A stretch of DNA of 64,000 bases from Streptococcus downei MFe28 (lineage in GTDB: Bacteria; Bacillota; Bacilli; Lactobacillales; Streptococcaceae). Made by a program: the position numbers and the translations under genes. Position 1 is the stretch's first letter. Each line of letters opens with the position of its first letter. Location of the stretch: contig NZ_UHFA01000002.1 in assembly GCF_900459175.1 (NCBI RefSeq), positions 1,860,001-1,924,000 of the forward strand, given 5' to 3'. The notes below the pieces were generated by a model that saw only the letters and a program-made list of their open reading frames with translations, ran no database searches and was not told where the DNA came from. Shown here one piece after another: positions 1 to 8,482 of this stretch.

Positions 1-418
1 ACTTCCCTCAACATAAGCCAGTCCAGAAGCATCATCTTGCTTTTCATAATCTGGGTCAAACCAAGTCACATCCTCAGACTTTATTTTGCTTAGCTGCAGG
101 TTTTTAGATACTTGACTGATTTCCCAACTGTAGCCTGTAGAGCCATTTTGAATGAGATTAATCTTGAAATGATTATCCTTTTTTTTGAATCTGCAGGTCA
201 TCACGGTCATAGGCCAGATTACTAGCCTTTCGTCTCACCCTATCCAGCTCTCGCTTCGCCTTTCTAACTTCATCCTGAGAATCAGAACTAGAAGATGATT
301 GGCTGGTTTTAAGCTGATGCAATTCTATCCGACTGCTAATACTGACATAGGCTAATCCTAGAACTAGAATGAGGAGAAATACTAGCAGAAAGTGATGCTT
401 GTTACGATTTTTTGTCAT
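1..418 (-). pseudogene. Frameshifted single-pass membrane/secreted protein, 3' part runs off window
   Basis: The gene starts at 418 and encodes a hydrophobic anchor at about residues 8-28, then a Ser-rich linker and a charged, probably coiled-coil stretch. It stops at TAA 173-175, only 81 residues in. Just before the stop lies a run of eight A (minus strand, about 179-186). If one A is removed the frame stays open to the window edge and adds roughly 57 residues that include N-G-S-T-G-Y-S-W-E. That motif resembles the NPTTGY-W loop of chagasin-type (I42) protease inhibitors, but the match is weak and I do not assign the family. The product is either a pseudogene or is made by slippage on the A tract. 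The rest of the gene is outside the window. Confidence 0.6.
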
Positions 419-429
419 AATTCCAATTA

Positions 430-708
430 ATACTCTTCGAAAATCAAAATTTTCCGTCGTTAACTCACCTTGCCGTACTTACTGAGGAAAGCGAAGCTTT
501 CCCTATTTCCAACCTCAAAAGGTCTCCCAGACCTTTTGAGCTGTCTTCAGTTCGTGCGATGCGGAGCAAAGTTGGTCGATTTCACCAACTTTGTGAGGTT
601 AGTAAGGGAGCTAGACAATCGCTATGGAGATTGCCGTTTGACATCAGTCACTTTAGTGACTTGATGTCATTGCTCCTTGCCTCGGCCAATTTCGATTTTC
701 ATTGAGTA
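430..708 (+). repeat. BOX-like repeat, copy a (long form, 279 bp)
   Basis: It begins with ATACTCTTCGAAAATC and ends with GATTTTCATTGAGTA, the imperfect inverted termini of streptococcal BOX elements. The inner block TAACTCACCTTGCCGTAC is the complement of the BOX-A core. Between the core and the right end are serial short palindromes: GGAAAGC/GCTTTCC, AAAAGGTCT/AGACCTTTT, AAGTTGGT/ACCAACTT, CAATC/GATTG and GACATCA/TGATGTC. A 64-codon frame inside it is a by-product of the repeat, because the same frame recurs in other copies. Confidence 0.9.
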
Positions 709-751
709 GAGACCCAGACCCAAAAGTTAGTGCTTAAAAATCTTAGCCAGC

Positions 752-1933
752 CTAGGCCTCCATAAAGGCTTTGAGGCGTCTAACGGCTTCCTTGAGGGTA
801 TCCAAATCGGTGGCATAGCTGAGGCGAACATTCTCAGGTGCTCCGAATCCGGCACCAGTCACCAGAGCCACGCCCGTCTCTTCCAAGATAGCGGTGGTGA
901 AGGCGGTGACATCGGTGTAGCCCTTGATTTTCATCGCTTCCTTGACATTTGGGAAGAGGTAGAAGGCTCCCAGGGGCTTAACTGTAGTAAAACCAGGAAT
1001 CTCATTGAGCAAGGGATAGATGGTATTGAGCCTTTCTTCAAAGGCCTGGCGCATGCTTTCAACCGTCGTCTGGTCTCCTGTGAAGGCTTCAATAGCCGCA
1101 TACTGGGAGGCCGTTGTCAGATTGGAGGTCGTCTGACCAATAATCTTCGCCATGGCGCCAATAATTTCAGGATTGCCGACCGCAAAGCCGACCCGCCAAC
1201 CGGTCATGGCATAGGATTTGGCAACACCATTGACCACGATGGTCTGTTGCCTGATGGCCTCAGATAGGGTCGAAATCGGGGTGAACTTAGCCCCGTTGTA
1301 AACCAGACGACCATAGATGTCATCGGCTAGGATTAGGATGTCATGCTGAACAGCCCAATCTCCGATGGCCCGCAATTCATCTGCCTCATAAATCATACCT
1401 GTTGGATTGGAAGGACTATTGAGGAGAAGGACCTTGGTCTTGTCGGTTCTGGCAGCTTCAAGCTGATCTACGGTCACCTTGAAATGATTTTCCTCCTTGG
1501 CTGGGACAAAAACAGGCTGACCTTGGGCTACCTTGACCTGGTCTGCATAGGAAACCCAATAAGGGGTCGGAATGATAACCTCATCTCCCGGATTAAGAAC
1601 CGCCATAAAGAAGGCATAGAGGACAAACTTGGCTCCTGTACCTGCTACCACTTGATTGGCCTCAACCGAATAGCCATAGAAATTTTCCATGTAGCTATTG
1701 ATGGCCGCCTTGAGTTCAGGTAGACCAGAAGCTACCGTATAGAAAGAAGCCTGTCCACTCTGGATGGCCTTAATGGCAGCCTCTTGGATATTCTTGGGTG
1801 TGACAAAATCAGGCTGACCTAGCGTGAGGCTGAGCACATCTCGGCCCTGGGCCTTGAGCTCCTTGGCTCTAGCTCCTGCTGCTAGGGTGACACTTTCTGC
1901 CATTTCTAAAACACGATTGGATAAATAAGTCAT
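752..1933 (-). CDS. aspB: Class I aspartate aminotransferase
   Basis: A pyridoxal-phosphate enzyme of fold type I that moves the amino group between aspartate and 2-oxoglutarate in the cytoplasm. The 393-residue length is normal for the family. Visible motifs are N-S-P-S-N-P-T-G at 172-179, the D204/Y207 cofactor contacts, and the Schiff-base lysine K239 in V-A-K-S-Y-A-M-T-G-W-R-V-G. The ATG at 1931-1933 overlaps the stop of the upstream tseB gene as ATGA, and a GGGAGGG ribosome site precedes it, so the two genes are translationally coupled. The order dinG-tseB-aspB matches Bacillus and other streptococci, where asnS usually follows. Here a BOX repeat and an unrelated gene follow instead. Confidence 0.93.
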   Translation of the reverse strand: MTYLSNRVLEMAESVTLAAGARAKELKAQGRDVLSLTLGQPDFVTPKNIQEAAIKAIQSGQASFYTVASGLPELKAAINSYMENFYGYSVEANQVVAGTGAKFVLYAFFMAVLNPGDEVIIPTPYWVSYADQVKVAQGQPVFVPAKEENHFKVTVDQLEAARTDKTKVLLLNSPSNPTGMIYEADELRAIGDWAVQHDILILADDIYGRLVYNGAKFTPISTLSEAIRQQTIVVNGVAKSYAMTGWRVGFAVGNPEIIGAMAKIIGQTTSNLTTASQYAAIEAFTGDQTTVESMRQAFEERLNTIYPLLNEIPGFTTVKPLGAFYLFPNVKEAMKIKGYTDVTAFTTAILEETGVALVTGAGFGAPENVRLSYATDLDTLKEAVRRLKAFMEA

Positions 1934-2409
1934 AAGCCCTCCCTTTGAATCAAATCACCGGATTTAAAGTCGATGAGGTAGTAAAGACCATTGGAACGGA
2001 CCTCCCAAATGGGAACTCCCTTGGCCATGCCGAAGGTTGTCTTTTGGATGGTCTTAGCTCCCTTGGACCTAGCAATTTTCTGAGCATCCTTGGCGCTAAT
2101 ACCCTGGCTAGCCTGATAGACATAGACCTGACCAGCGTGGGCCTTATTAATGGTAACCATGATCTTTTGGCCAGATTTATCCTTGCCAAAGACCGTGTAG
2201 AAGACCTCCCTGCCATTGTACTGTTCAACCCTAGTTATGCTACTGAAGTCCGCGTATTCCTTAGCCGTCTGAATGGCCTGACTTTGGGCTTGCTTGTGGG
2301 GTCTGATGGCTCCAATTAAAAAGACCGTTGTCAAGGCAATGATAAGCATTACCAGCCCTAAAATACTGAAAAAATACCGCCAAAAATGTCTTTTTTTAGG
2401 CTCTTGCAT
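1930..2409 (-). CDS. tseB: TseB/YpmB-like membrane protein (DUF5590)
   Basis: A 159-residue protein with a basic N-terminus, one membrane anchor at about residues 12-34 and an extracellular alpha/beta region like the PepSY-type domain of Bacillus YpmB. In Bacillus this protein (TseB) modulates the class A-independent peptidoglycan transpeptidase PBP2A. Assignment rests on the size and topology and on the conserved position between dinG and aspB; the sequence itself has no catalytic motif. It lies 38 bp after dinG and overlaps aspB by 4 bp. Confidence 0.8.
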   Translation of the reverse strand: MQEPKKRHFWRYFFSILGLVMLIIALTTVFLIGAIRPHKQAQSQAIQTAKEYADFSSITRVEQYNGREVFYTVFGKDKSGQKIMVTINKAHAGQVYVYQASQGISAKDAQKIARSKGAKTIQKTTFGMAKGVPIWEVRSNGLYYLIDFKSGDLIQREGL

Positions 2410-2447
2410 ACTACCAACCTTCTCAACTGTTAATCCTTTTTATTATA

Positions 2448-4919
2448 TCAAATATTTTTGAAAAAATGAGCCAATTCTGGCAATATTCCGCTAAATTTTC
2501 CCTCTGCCAAGGGGAATTCTTGAGCCAGGGACTGGTAAATCAGAGAGCCATAATGCTTGGTCAAAATTCGCTTGTCCAAAATGATGACAGCTGACCTTTG
2601 TTGCTCCCAGCGTTTGCTACGACCGATAGCCTGTTTGAGCCTCAAGATGGTCACCGGCAAACTATAGTCATAAAAGGGGTGCTTGCCCTGCTCCCTAAGT
2701 TGACGATTAATCTTCTTGATAAAAGGGTCCTCAGGATTATCAAAGGGCAGGCGGGTAATCACCTCAATCAGGCTGTCCTGATTGGCAAAATCTACTCCCT
2801 CCCAGAAAGAGCCGGTACCCAAGAGTATTCCCGCTTCTCCCTTGTCAAAGCGTCGCTTGACATTGGCTGCGGAACCATTCTTGTGCTGGCAGAGATGGGA
2901 TAGACCTGCTTGTTCCAACTTTTCAGAAACATCAAACATGGGCTTTTTGGCATTAAACAGAACCAAAATAGGTTGCTTGAGCTGGGATAGGTCCAACATT
3001 CTCCTAGCAATCTTCTGCGCATAGGTCTGGGCTGATAGGTCAGGAATATTGGGCATGGAACTATCCAGCCAGATTTTCTGACCCCTAATCGGCTCCTGAG
3101 TCAAATTGAGATAGTCATAGGCCTCAAAGCCCAGCAAGTCTGGCAGGCTAAGACGCTCACTAATATCTAGACTGGCCGAAATAAAGTAGGTTTTTGCCGT
3201 CTCAGGTAAGAATTTTTGGAAATTCATAAAATCTAGGCGGGCACTATTTAACTTGGTCACACGGTGTTCCGCCGACCAATCTTGACTGAGCCAAAAATCA
3301 GAAAAGACAGGAGCAAAGGCTTCCTTGAGCTCCTGAAAATCATGGCCATCTAGCTCTGCTAAGTCTTGGCGAATCTGGTTGACCGCAGTTTTTTGTAGAC
3401 TGACCTGATGATTTTTATAATAGTTTTGGCTGACTTGGGACAATTCAAATTGCAGGCTCTCCATTATCCGCCCTTGTAAGTGGCTGGCAGGATTTTCCAG
3501 ATGACTATGAAGCTCCTTCATAACCCTAGTGAGATTGACCTGACGTCTGGAAAACTGCTCCAAATTCAAGAAAAGCTTCTGGGCCTCATCAACCACTAAG
3601 ACCTGATTCCTGATGAAGTCCTTATCATCCTCGACCCGAGTCAAAAAGTAGGCGTGGTTGGTAATAATGACTCGCGAGTGCTTGGTCCGCTCAAAGGAGC
3701 GGTTCCAAAAGTCATAATTCCAAAAAGGTGAGTGCTGGCTGAGGTCACCATCATGGCGAATCTGGTCAAAATAGGCCTCAAAGCGTTGCTTTTGCTTGAT
3801 TTCATCCAAGTCACCCGTCTTTGTCTGGGTCAGCCAGACCAGCAGTTGCATTTTATAACGATTAACCAGACGGTTGCTGTCTTCCTTTGCTAGACTAGCC
3901 ACAAAGGCATCCAGTTTGATATAGTTGGACGGACCTTTGAGACTGTGCAAATTAATCTGAAAAACTTGGGCTAGGCGCTGGCCTTCCTGCTCCATAATCT
4001 GATCTTGGAGCACCTTGGTTGGGACAGTCACAATAATCTTTTGGTCCTTGACCTTAGTCAGGAGCGTTAGGAGATAGGCATAGGTCTTACCTAGGCCAGT
4101 CTGGGCCTGAATGAAAAGGGGATTGGGCTGGTCATAGTATTGGGCTAATTTGTCAGCGAAGGCTTCCTGCTGAGGTCTTTCTTCTAAATCTAGAAGGGCC
4201 AGATTGGTCGCAAAGTCTTTTGAGAGGTGGCGCTCCTTTAAAAGAGGAGGCTCTCGTCTTAAAAGGAGATTATGGACTTCCACAAAATCCTTAGGGACCA
4301 TGGTCGGCATGCCTTGATAGACTTCTTCAATAAGAAGACGGGATTCATAGATGAGATGGTCCGCAAAATCCAAAATCCGTTCAACCGTCAAGCGAGGGAG
4401 ACTTGCAATTTTTTCCTGAATACTGATGAGTAACTGAGCGGTCGCGTAAGCATCTGCTATGGCCGTGTGAGCATGGGTCAGGTCCAAGTCCAAGTACTTG
4501 GCCAAATCCGACAAGCGATAGCGCTCCAGCGTGGGGAAAAAGACTTGAGAAAGCTCAACTGTGTCCACCCTTGGCGTTCTTAGCTCATAGCCTTCCAAAA
4601 ACAGTTGTTCTGCTAGAAGATTAGCATCAAATTTCACATTGTGGGCAACAAAGATACAGTCCTGAATCAGTTGGAAGATGTCTCCGGCTACCTGGGAAAA
4701 GTCAGGTGCCTGGGCCAGTTGCTGGTCGGTAATACCGGTTAAGTCAATAATATGCTGGGTCAAGGCCTCATGAGGATTGACATCGGTCTGGTAGGTCTGG
4801 ACGATTTGACCCTGCTCAACAATGACAATCCCAACCTGAATAATCTGAGCCGTCGTAGAGGCACTGGTGGCTTCTAAATCAACGACGGCATATTTTCGTC
4901 CTTGTTTCTTGTCCGTCAT
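2448..4919 (-). CDS. dinG: DinG-family protein: DnaQ-like exonuclease fused to XPD-type helicase
   Basis: The N-terminal DEDDh 3'-5' exonuclease domain shows V-D-L-E-A-T (Exo I), A-H-N-V-K-F-D (Exo II) and H-T-A-I-A-D-A (Exo III). The C-terminal superfamily 2 helicase domain shows Walker A Q-T-G-L-G-K-T, the box V-D-E-A-Q, motif V G-S-F-W-E-G-V-D-F and motif VI Q-A-I-G-R-S-K-R. The four iron-sulfur cysteines of E. coli DinG are not apparent, as in other Firmicutes, where the S. aureus homologue was found to act as an exonuclease. An open frame extends 50 codons further upstream, but homologues begin just before V-V-D-L-E, so I place the start at ATG 4917-4919 (823 residues). A TATAAT box lies only 9 bp before this ATG (see promoter). 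First gene of dinG-tseB-aspB. Confidence 0.9.
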   Translation of the reverse strand: MTDKKQGRKYAVVDLEATSASTTAQIIQVGIVIVEQGQIVQTYQTDVNPHEALTQHIIDLTGITDQQLAQAPDFSQVAGDIFQLIQDCIFVAHNVKFDANLLAEQLFLEGYELRTPRVDTVELSQVFFPTLERYRLSDLAKYLDLDLTHAHTAIADAYATAQLLISIQEKIASLPRLTVERILDFADHLIYESRLLIEEVYQGMPTMVPKDFVEVHNLLLRREPPLLKERHLSKDFATNLALLDLEERPQQEAFADKLAQYYDQPNPLFIQAQTGLGKTYAYLLTLLTKVKDQKIIVTVPTKVLQDQIMEQEGQRLAQVFQINLHSLKGPSNYIKLDAFVASLAKEDSNRLVNRYKMQLLVWLTQTKTGDLDEIKQKQRFEAYFDQIRHDGDLSQHSPFWNYDFWNRSFERTKHSRVIITNHAYFLTRVEDDKDFIRNQVLVVDEAQKLFLNLEQFSRRQVNLTRVMKELHSHLENPASHLQGRIMESLQFELSQVSQNYYKNHQVSLQKTAVNQIRQDLAELDGHDFQELKEAFAPVFSDFWLSQDWSAEHRVTKLNSARLDFMNFQKFLPETAKTYFISASLDISERLSLPDLLGFEAYDYLNLTQEPIRGQKIWLDSSMPNIPDLSAQTYAQKIARRMLDLSQLKQPILVLFNAKKPMFDVSEKLEQAGLSHLCQHKNGSAANVKRRFDKGEAGILLGTGSFWEGVDFANQDSLIEVITRLPFDNPEDPFIKKINRQLREQGKHPFYDYSLPVTILRLKQAIGRSKRWEQQRSAVIILDKRILTKHYGSLIYQSLAQEFPLAEGKFSGILPELAHFFKNI

Positions 4920-4921
4920 AA

Positions 4922-4937
4922 TGCTTCTATTATAGCA
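4922..4937 (-). promoter_or_regulatory. Extended -10 promoter of dinG, leaderless
   Basis: On the minus strand TGCTATAAT (-10 at 4929-4934) is followed by 9 nt and then the ATG of dinG. Transcription would begin 2-3 nt before the start codon. No Shine-Dalgarno sequence can be accommodated. Confidence 0.6.
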
Positions 4938-4953
4938 TGAATGTCCTAATCTT

Positions 4954-5060
4954 GGGCTGGCTGATTGAGGTCGAAGGGCCATACTACTACGAAATGGACT
5001 GGCTGATTGATCTGGAAGAGCCAGCCAACTACAGAAATGGGCTAGTTGATTGAGCTGGGT
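4954..5060 (+). repeat. Imperfect tandem repeat, about 42-43 bp unit, 2.5 copies
   Basis: Units start at 4954, 4996 and 5039 with GGGCTGGCTGATTGA, GGACTGGCTGATTGA and GGGCTAGTTGATTGA. The first two are similar through their whole length (both end ACTAC-GAAAT / ACTACAGAAAT); the third is truncated. They fill the gap between the dinG promoter and the esterase gene. The rest of this 450-bp gap (5061-5335) holds no gene I can support; an 85-codon open frame there lacks a ribosome site. Confidence 0.7.
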
Positions 5061-5369
5061 AGATGTCAACTGTTTTCATGTTGTGAGACTTTTTCGGGAA
5101 TTATTTCGCTCCAACTTGGGCTGGGAGTCCTACTTCAATCTTCCCCAAAACAAGCGTGACCAAACTCAGCCAATCTCACTCAAGGAGCTCTGGCCAGAAA
5201 ATCCATTAACTAGCTCCTCTCCTCTTAGCCTTGTTCTAGAAGTCCGTTTGGACCAACTTGCTTTTTTGGCGTGGTCAGCTGACTATCCTAGATTTTCCAA
5301 TCTCTAATCTTGTTTAGTTTAGACTTCTTCTATGCTATAATAAGAGCAAATAGTTAATCGAGGTAAATC

Positions 5370-6200
5370 ATGAGACGAACCAAGCTCAACAATTATTATT
5401 TAGAAATGGAAGAGCACTATCTGCATGTCCCCTACTATGATGAGGAAAGGCGAATTCGGGTGCTCCTGCCCAAGGACTATGCCAAGGAAGACTGGGCCAG
5501 CTACCCTGTTCTCTATATGCACGATGGTCAAAATATTTTCTATAGCAAGGAATCCTTCTCTGGCTACTCCTGGAAGATTATCCCGACCATCAAGAAGCAT
5601 AAGGAATTGCCTAAGTTGATTATCGTCGGCATTGACAATGCTGAAGGCAACCGCCTCAATGAATATGCTCCTTGGATGACCGATGTCGGCACCACACCTG
5701 AAACCGCTAGTGTTGGTGGCGATGGCATGGCCTATGGCGAATGGGTAATCAATACGGTCAAGCCCTTCATTGACAAAACCTACCGCACCAAGCCTGACCG
5801 CGAGCATACCCTGCTGGCAGGCTCATCCATGGGAGGCATTATTACTGCCTATATGGGGGCTGCCTACCCAGAAACTTTTGGGGGTCTAGGGGTCTTCTCT
5901 CTAGCCTCTTGGTTTAGTGAACGAGATTTCCTACGTTACTGCGACAGCCATCCCCTAGATAAAAGTACTAAGGTTTATATTCAAGTGGGAACTAAGGAGG
6001 GAGACGAGGTTGATGAAGCCTTTGCTCCTAATATGAACCAGGCTTATATTGACTGTAGCCTCCACTACTACCAATCACTTCTGAGAACTGGTAGCCCGAT
6101 GGAAAATCTTGACCTACGCGTCATGGCCAACGAAATCCACCACGAGAAATACTGGGCAGACCACTTTTTAGAATTTTTGAAATTTACCCTGAAAGAATGA
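5370..6200 (+). CDS. Putative serine esterase (esterase D / PF00756 type)
   Basis: A 276-residue alpha/beta-hydrolase without signal peptide, so cytoplasmic. The nucleophile elbow G-S-S-M-G-G places the catalytic serine at S153; H-D-G-Q near residue 51 is the oxyanion loop typical of this family, and the likely histidine is in E-I-H-H near 258. Family members hydrolyse carboxyl esters, S-formylglutathione or acetylated carbohydrates; the substrate here is unknown. ATG 5370 is preceded by GAGGT, and TGCTATAAT at about 5333-5341 gives a promoter. A strong terminator follows at 6204-6242. A second esterase gene converges on it from the minus strand, so the two are transcribed separately. Confidence 0.85.
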   Translation: MRRTKLNNYYLEMEEHYLHVPYYDEERRIRVLLPKDYAKEDWASYPVLYMHDGQNIFYSKESFSGYSWKIIPTIKKHKELPKLIIVGIDNAEGNRLNEYAPWMTDVGTTPETASVGGDGMAYGEWVINTVKPFIDKTYRTKPDREHTLLAGSSMGGIITAYMGAAYPETFGGLGVFSLASWFSERDFLRYCDSHPLDKSTKVYIQVGTKEGDEVDEAFAPNMNQAYIDCSLHYYQSLLRTGSPMENLDLRVMANEIHHEKYWADHFLEFLKFTLKE

Positions 6201-6203
6201 CAT

Positions 6204-6242
6204 AAAAAGACTTGGGCTACATTTGAGCTCAAGTCTTTTTGC
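6204..6242 (+). terminator. Rho-independent terminator after esterase
   Basis: AAAAGACTTGGGCT pairs with AGCTCAAGTCTTTT across a short loop and is flanked by A and T runs on both sides, so it can serve both convergent esterase genes. Confidence 0.85.
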
Positions 6243-6348
6243 TTCTTTATAAATACCAAGCGGGATTTTTATGCCAGTCTAGTTTATGCCTAGGCAAGGA
6301 CTAACCGGCTGACGGCCTGCAAGATTCCTGCCCTGGCTGGGTTCTCGG

Positions 6349-7101
6349 TCAAATCCGGCCGTCTTCTTCTAATTTTCCTAGGAAATAAGGCATTTGTTGG
6401 CGCCACCATGGCCAGTCATGGGCAACATCATTGCCCCAGTAATCGAACCAACCTGGGATACCCTTGGAAGAAAAAGCATCTTCCAAACGCATGGTGTCAG
6501 AAATATGCGGAGCTTCCCAGTCCCCTTGGCCGACAGAGACGATATAGGCATTCTGCCGATAGCGCTCCAAGAACCAAGGGTCATCCTGATTCCAGAGGTA
6601 ATCCAGAGGTGAGTTGTAGTATACCGCAGGATCCCCATTGTATTCCCCCGTAAAGAAGCGAACATCATAAACACCTGACTGAGCAACCGCAATATCAAAG
6701 AGGTCTGGGTGGCGTAGGGCAAAATTGATGGCATGGAAGGCCCCCATTGAACAACCTGTGGCCATCATAGGCCCCTGCCAGTCTGACTCATAGCGAATCA
6801 AAGGCACTAGTTCATTGACGATATAGCGGTCGTAAGCCTCATGGGCTAGAGCCATATCATGAGGAGATTTTCCTTCACAGAGCCAGGACTCATTATCAAG
6901 CGAATCTGGTGTATAAAATTTGACCAGACCACGGTCAATAAATTCCTGACAGGCCTCAATCATCCCGAAGTCCCCATATTCATTTTGGCTCCCCCCAGAG
7001 GAAGGAAAGACAATGATGGGTTTTCCAGCATGGCCATAAACATTAAAATACATCTCACGGCCGAGCTCCCCCGACCATTGACTTCTGTTTTCAAAATGCA
7101 T
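6349..7101 (-). CDS. Putative serine esterase (PF00756 type), second copy
   Basis: A 250-residue alpha/beta-hydrolase with nucleophile elbow G-C-S-M-G-A (S118) and a likely catalytic His in D-V-A-H-D-W near residue 229. It shares the fold but little sequence with the plus-strand esterase. V-F-P-S-S-G-G near residue 31 forms the oxyanion loop. It is separated by only 40 bp from the ATP-grasp gene upstream on the same strand, so the two probably form an operon. This esterase plus ATP-grasp pair recurs in streptococci, suggesting that the hydrolase acts on, or releases, the product of the ligase. Substrate unknown. Confidence 0.85.
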   Translation of the reverse strand: MHFENRSQWSGELGREMYFNVYGHAGKPIIVFPSSGGSQNEYGDFGMIEACQEFIDRGLVKFYTPDSLDNESWLCEGKSPHDMALAHEAYDRYIVNELVPLIRYESDWQGPMMATGCSMGAFHAINFALRHPDLFDIAVAQSGVYDVRFFTGEYNGDPAVYYNSPLDYLWNQDDPWFLERYRQNAYIVSVGQGDWEAPHISDTMRLEDAFSSKGIPGWFDYWGNDVAHDWPWWRQQMPYFLGKLEEDGRI

Positions 7102-7141
7102 AAAATTCCCCAGCAGGATTAAAGGCTCCTGCTATTCCTTT

Positions 7142-8326
7142 CTAATTGCGACGTTTCTCTTGGGCATAGCCGACTAATTCTCTAAGCTCATCCATCGTTT
7201 GGGTTCTAGCTAAGATACCAACTTCTCCCATGATTTGAGCGAAGACACCTGGAACAGACTGGATCAAAATAATCTTATCACCAAAATGGGCTTGAATATC
7301 TTCTAAGCTATGAGCATAATTACGATTGGCCTTACGAGAGATATAAACCACATTATAACGATGCTGAACATCAGCGGTAAATTGATTGTCCCGTACAATC
7401 TTGGCATACTGGTCAAAGATATCAAAATCATCTGCATAGTCCCACATATCAATGGTCAATCCACCTGGCGGACGGCAGTTGATTTCAAGGGCCATGAGAT
7501 CTTTGGTTTTCTTGACACGGAAGAATTCAAAGTGGAAGAAACGTTCTTTTACGTTGAATGCCTTGACACACTGCTTTCCTAGTTCAATCAACTCCGGTGA
7601 AAATTTCCTCGGAATATAGTAGAACATATCATTATCATGATCTAAGGTATCCAGAACAGCCTCAGAGTATTCTAAGCCAGAGTAAAAGACGATGTTACCA
7701 TCATGGTCAGTTAAACCATCAAAGGTGATAATATCACCATCAATAAATTCTTCCATGACATACTCAACATTAGGCGTCTGATGGCCTAAGAAATCCTCCA
7801 GTTCAGCTTGCGACTTAATCTTATAGGTGTCAGAAGCTCCTACTCCTGAATTGGGCTTGATAATAACCGGAAAGCCCAGTTCCTTAGCCAAGTTGCGTGC
7901 CTCATCATCACTGTGAAAAACCTCTCCGCGGGCAACCTTAATACCAGTTTGGCGGAAAATTTCCTTCATTTGCCGTTTGGTCTTAATGGACAGCATATCG
8001 TCATTTTTATAACCAAAAACATTAAAGTCTGTCCGCAAACGGGCGTCTAACTCCAGCCAATATTCATTGTGGGACTCGATGCGGTCAATACGACCATACT
8101 TATGGGCAAAGTAGGCTACTGCTCGGTAGACTTGATCGTAATCCTCCATATTGTCCACACGGTAATATTCGGTTAAAGCAGTTTTCAAGCTGTCACTCAG
8201 TTCCTCATAGGGAGTATCCGCAATTCCCAACGTATTAAAACCATTGGCCCTTAGGCGGTGGGCAAAGGGTTCAAAGTTCGTTGGGAAATGGGGGGAAATC
8301 ATTACAAAATTTAAGGGTCTTGTCAT
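7142..8326 (-). CDS. ATP-grasp carboxylate-amine/thiol ligase-like protein
   Basis: The 394-residue product has an N-terminal Rossmann-like pre-ATP-grasp region (I-S-P-H-F-P) and a central ATP-grasp domain: the nucleotide-binding lysine in V-I-I-K-P-N near residue 150, E-E-F-I-D-G-D and the Mg2+-binding E-I-N-C-R-P-P-G-G near 280. Such enzymes activate a carboxylate as acyl phosphate and join it to an amine or thiol; the substrate cannot be read from the sequence. An in-frame ATG exists 15 codons upstream, but AATGGAGGAGGCTCAA places a strong ribosome site in front of ATG 8324-8326, which I choose. First gene of a two-gene unit with the downstream esterase. Confidence 0.85.
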   Translation of the reverse strand: MTRPLNFVMISPHFPTNFEPFAHRLRANGFNTLGIADTPYEELSDSLKTALTEYYRVDNMEDYDQVYRAVAYFAHKYGRIDRIESHNEYWLELDARLRTDFNVFGYKNDDMLSIKTKRQMKEIFRQTGIKVARGEVFHSDDEARNLAKELGFPVIIKPNSGVGASDTYKIKSQAELEDFLGHQTPNVEYVMEEFIDGDIITFDGLTDHDGNIVFYSGLEYSEAVLDTLDHDNDMFYYIPRKFSPELIELGKQCVKAFNVKERFFHFEFFRVKKTKDLMALEINCRPPGGLTIDMWDYADDFDIFDQYAKIVRDNQFTADVQHRYNVVYISRKANRNYAHSLEDIQAHFGDKIILIQSVPGVFAQIMGEVGILARTQTMDELRELVGYAQEKRRN

Positions 8327-8482
8327 TTGAGCCTCCTCCATTATCGTTATCTTTATTCTACCATCTTTCAAGCTGTTTTGACAGACTTTTCTGAAAATTC
8401 TCTTGGTAAAGAAAGTCCCAGCCTAAGACATTTACCAGCTGCTGCGTTATAATAAAGACAAATCCATTCAATCGAGGTCCCT

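Noticed and set aside
470..664. 64-codon frame starting M-P-Y-L-L-R-K-A, also at 20790, 22766 and 23452
   Set aside because: It lies inside BOX-like repeats and recurs with them. Palindromic DNA structure, not protein, explains its conservation, and there is no ribosome site.
4920..5069. 50-codon N-terminal extension of DinG
   Set aside because: It covers the -10 box and tandem repeat, and homologues start next to the first exonuclease motif.
5050..5307. 85-codon plus-strand frame before the first esterase
   Set aside because: No ribosome site, low-complexity composition, and it begins in a tandem repeat.
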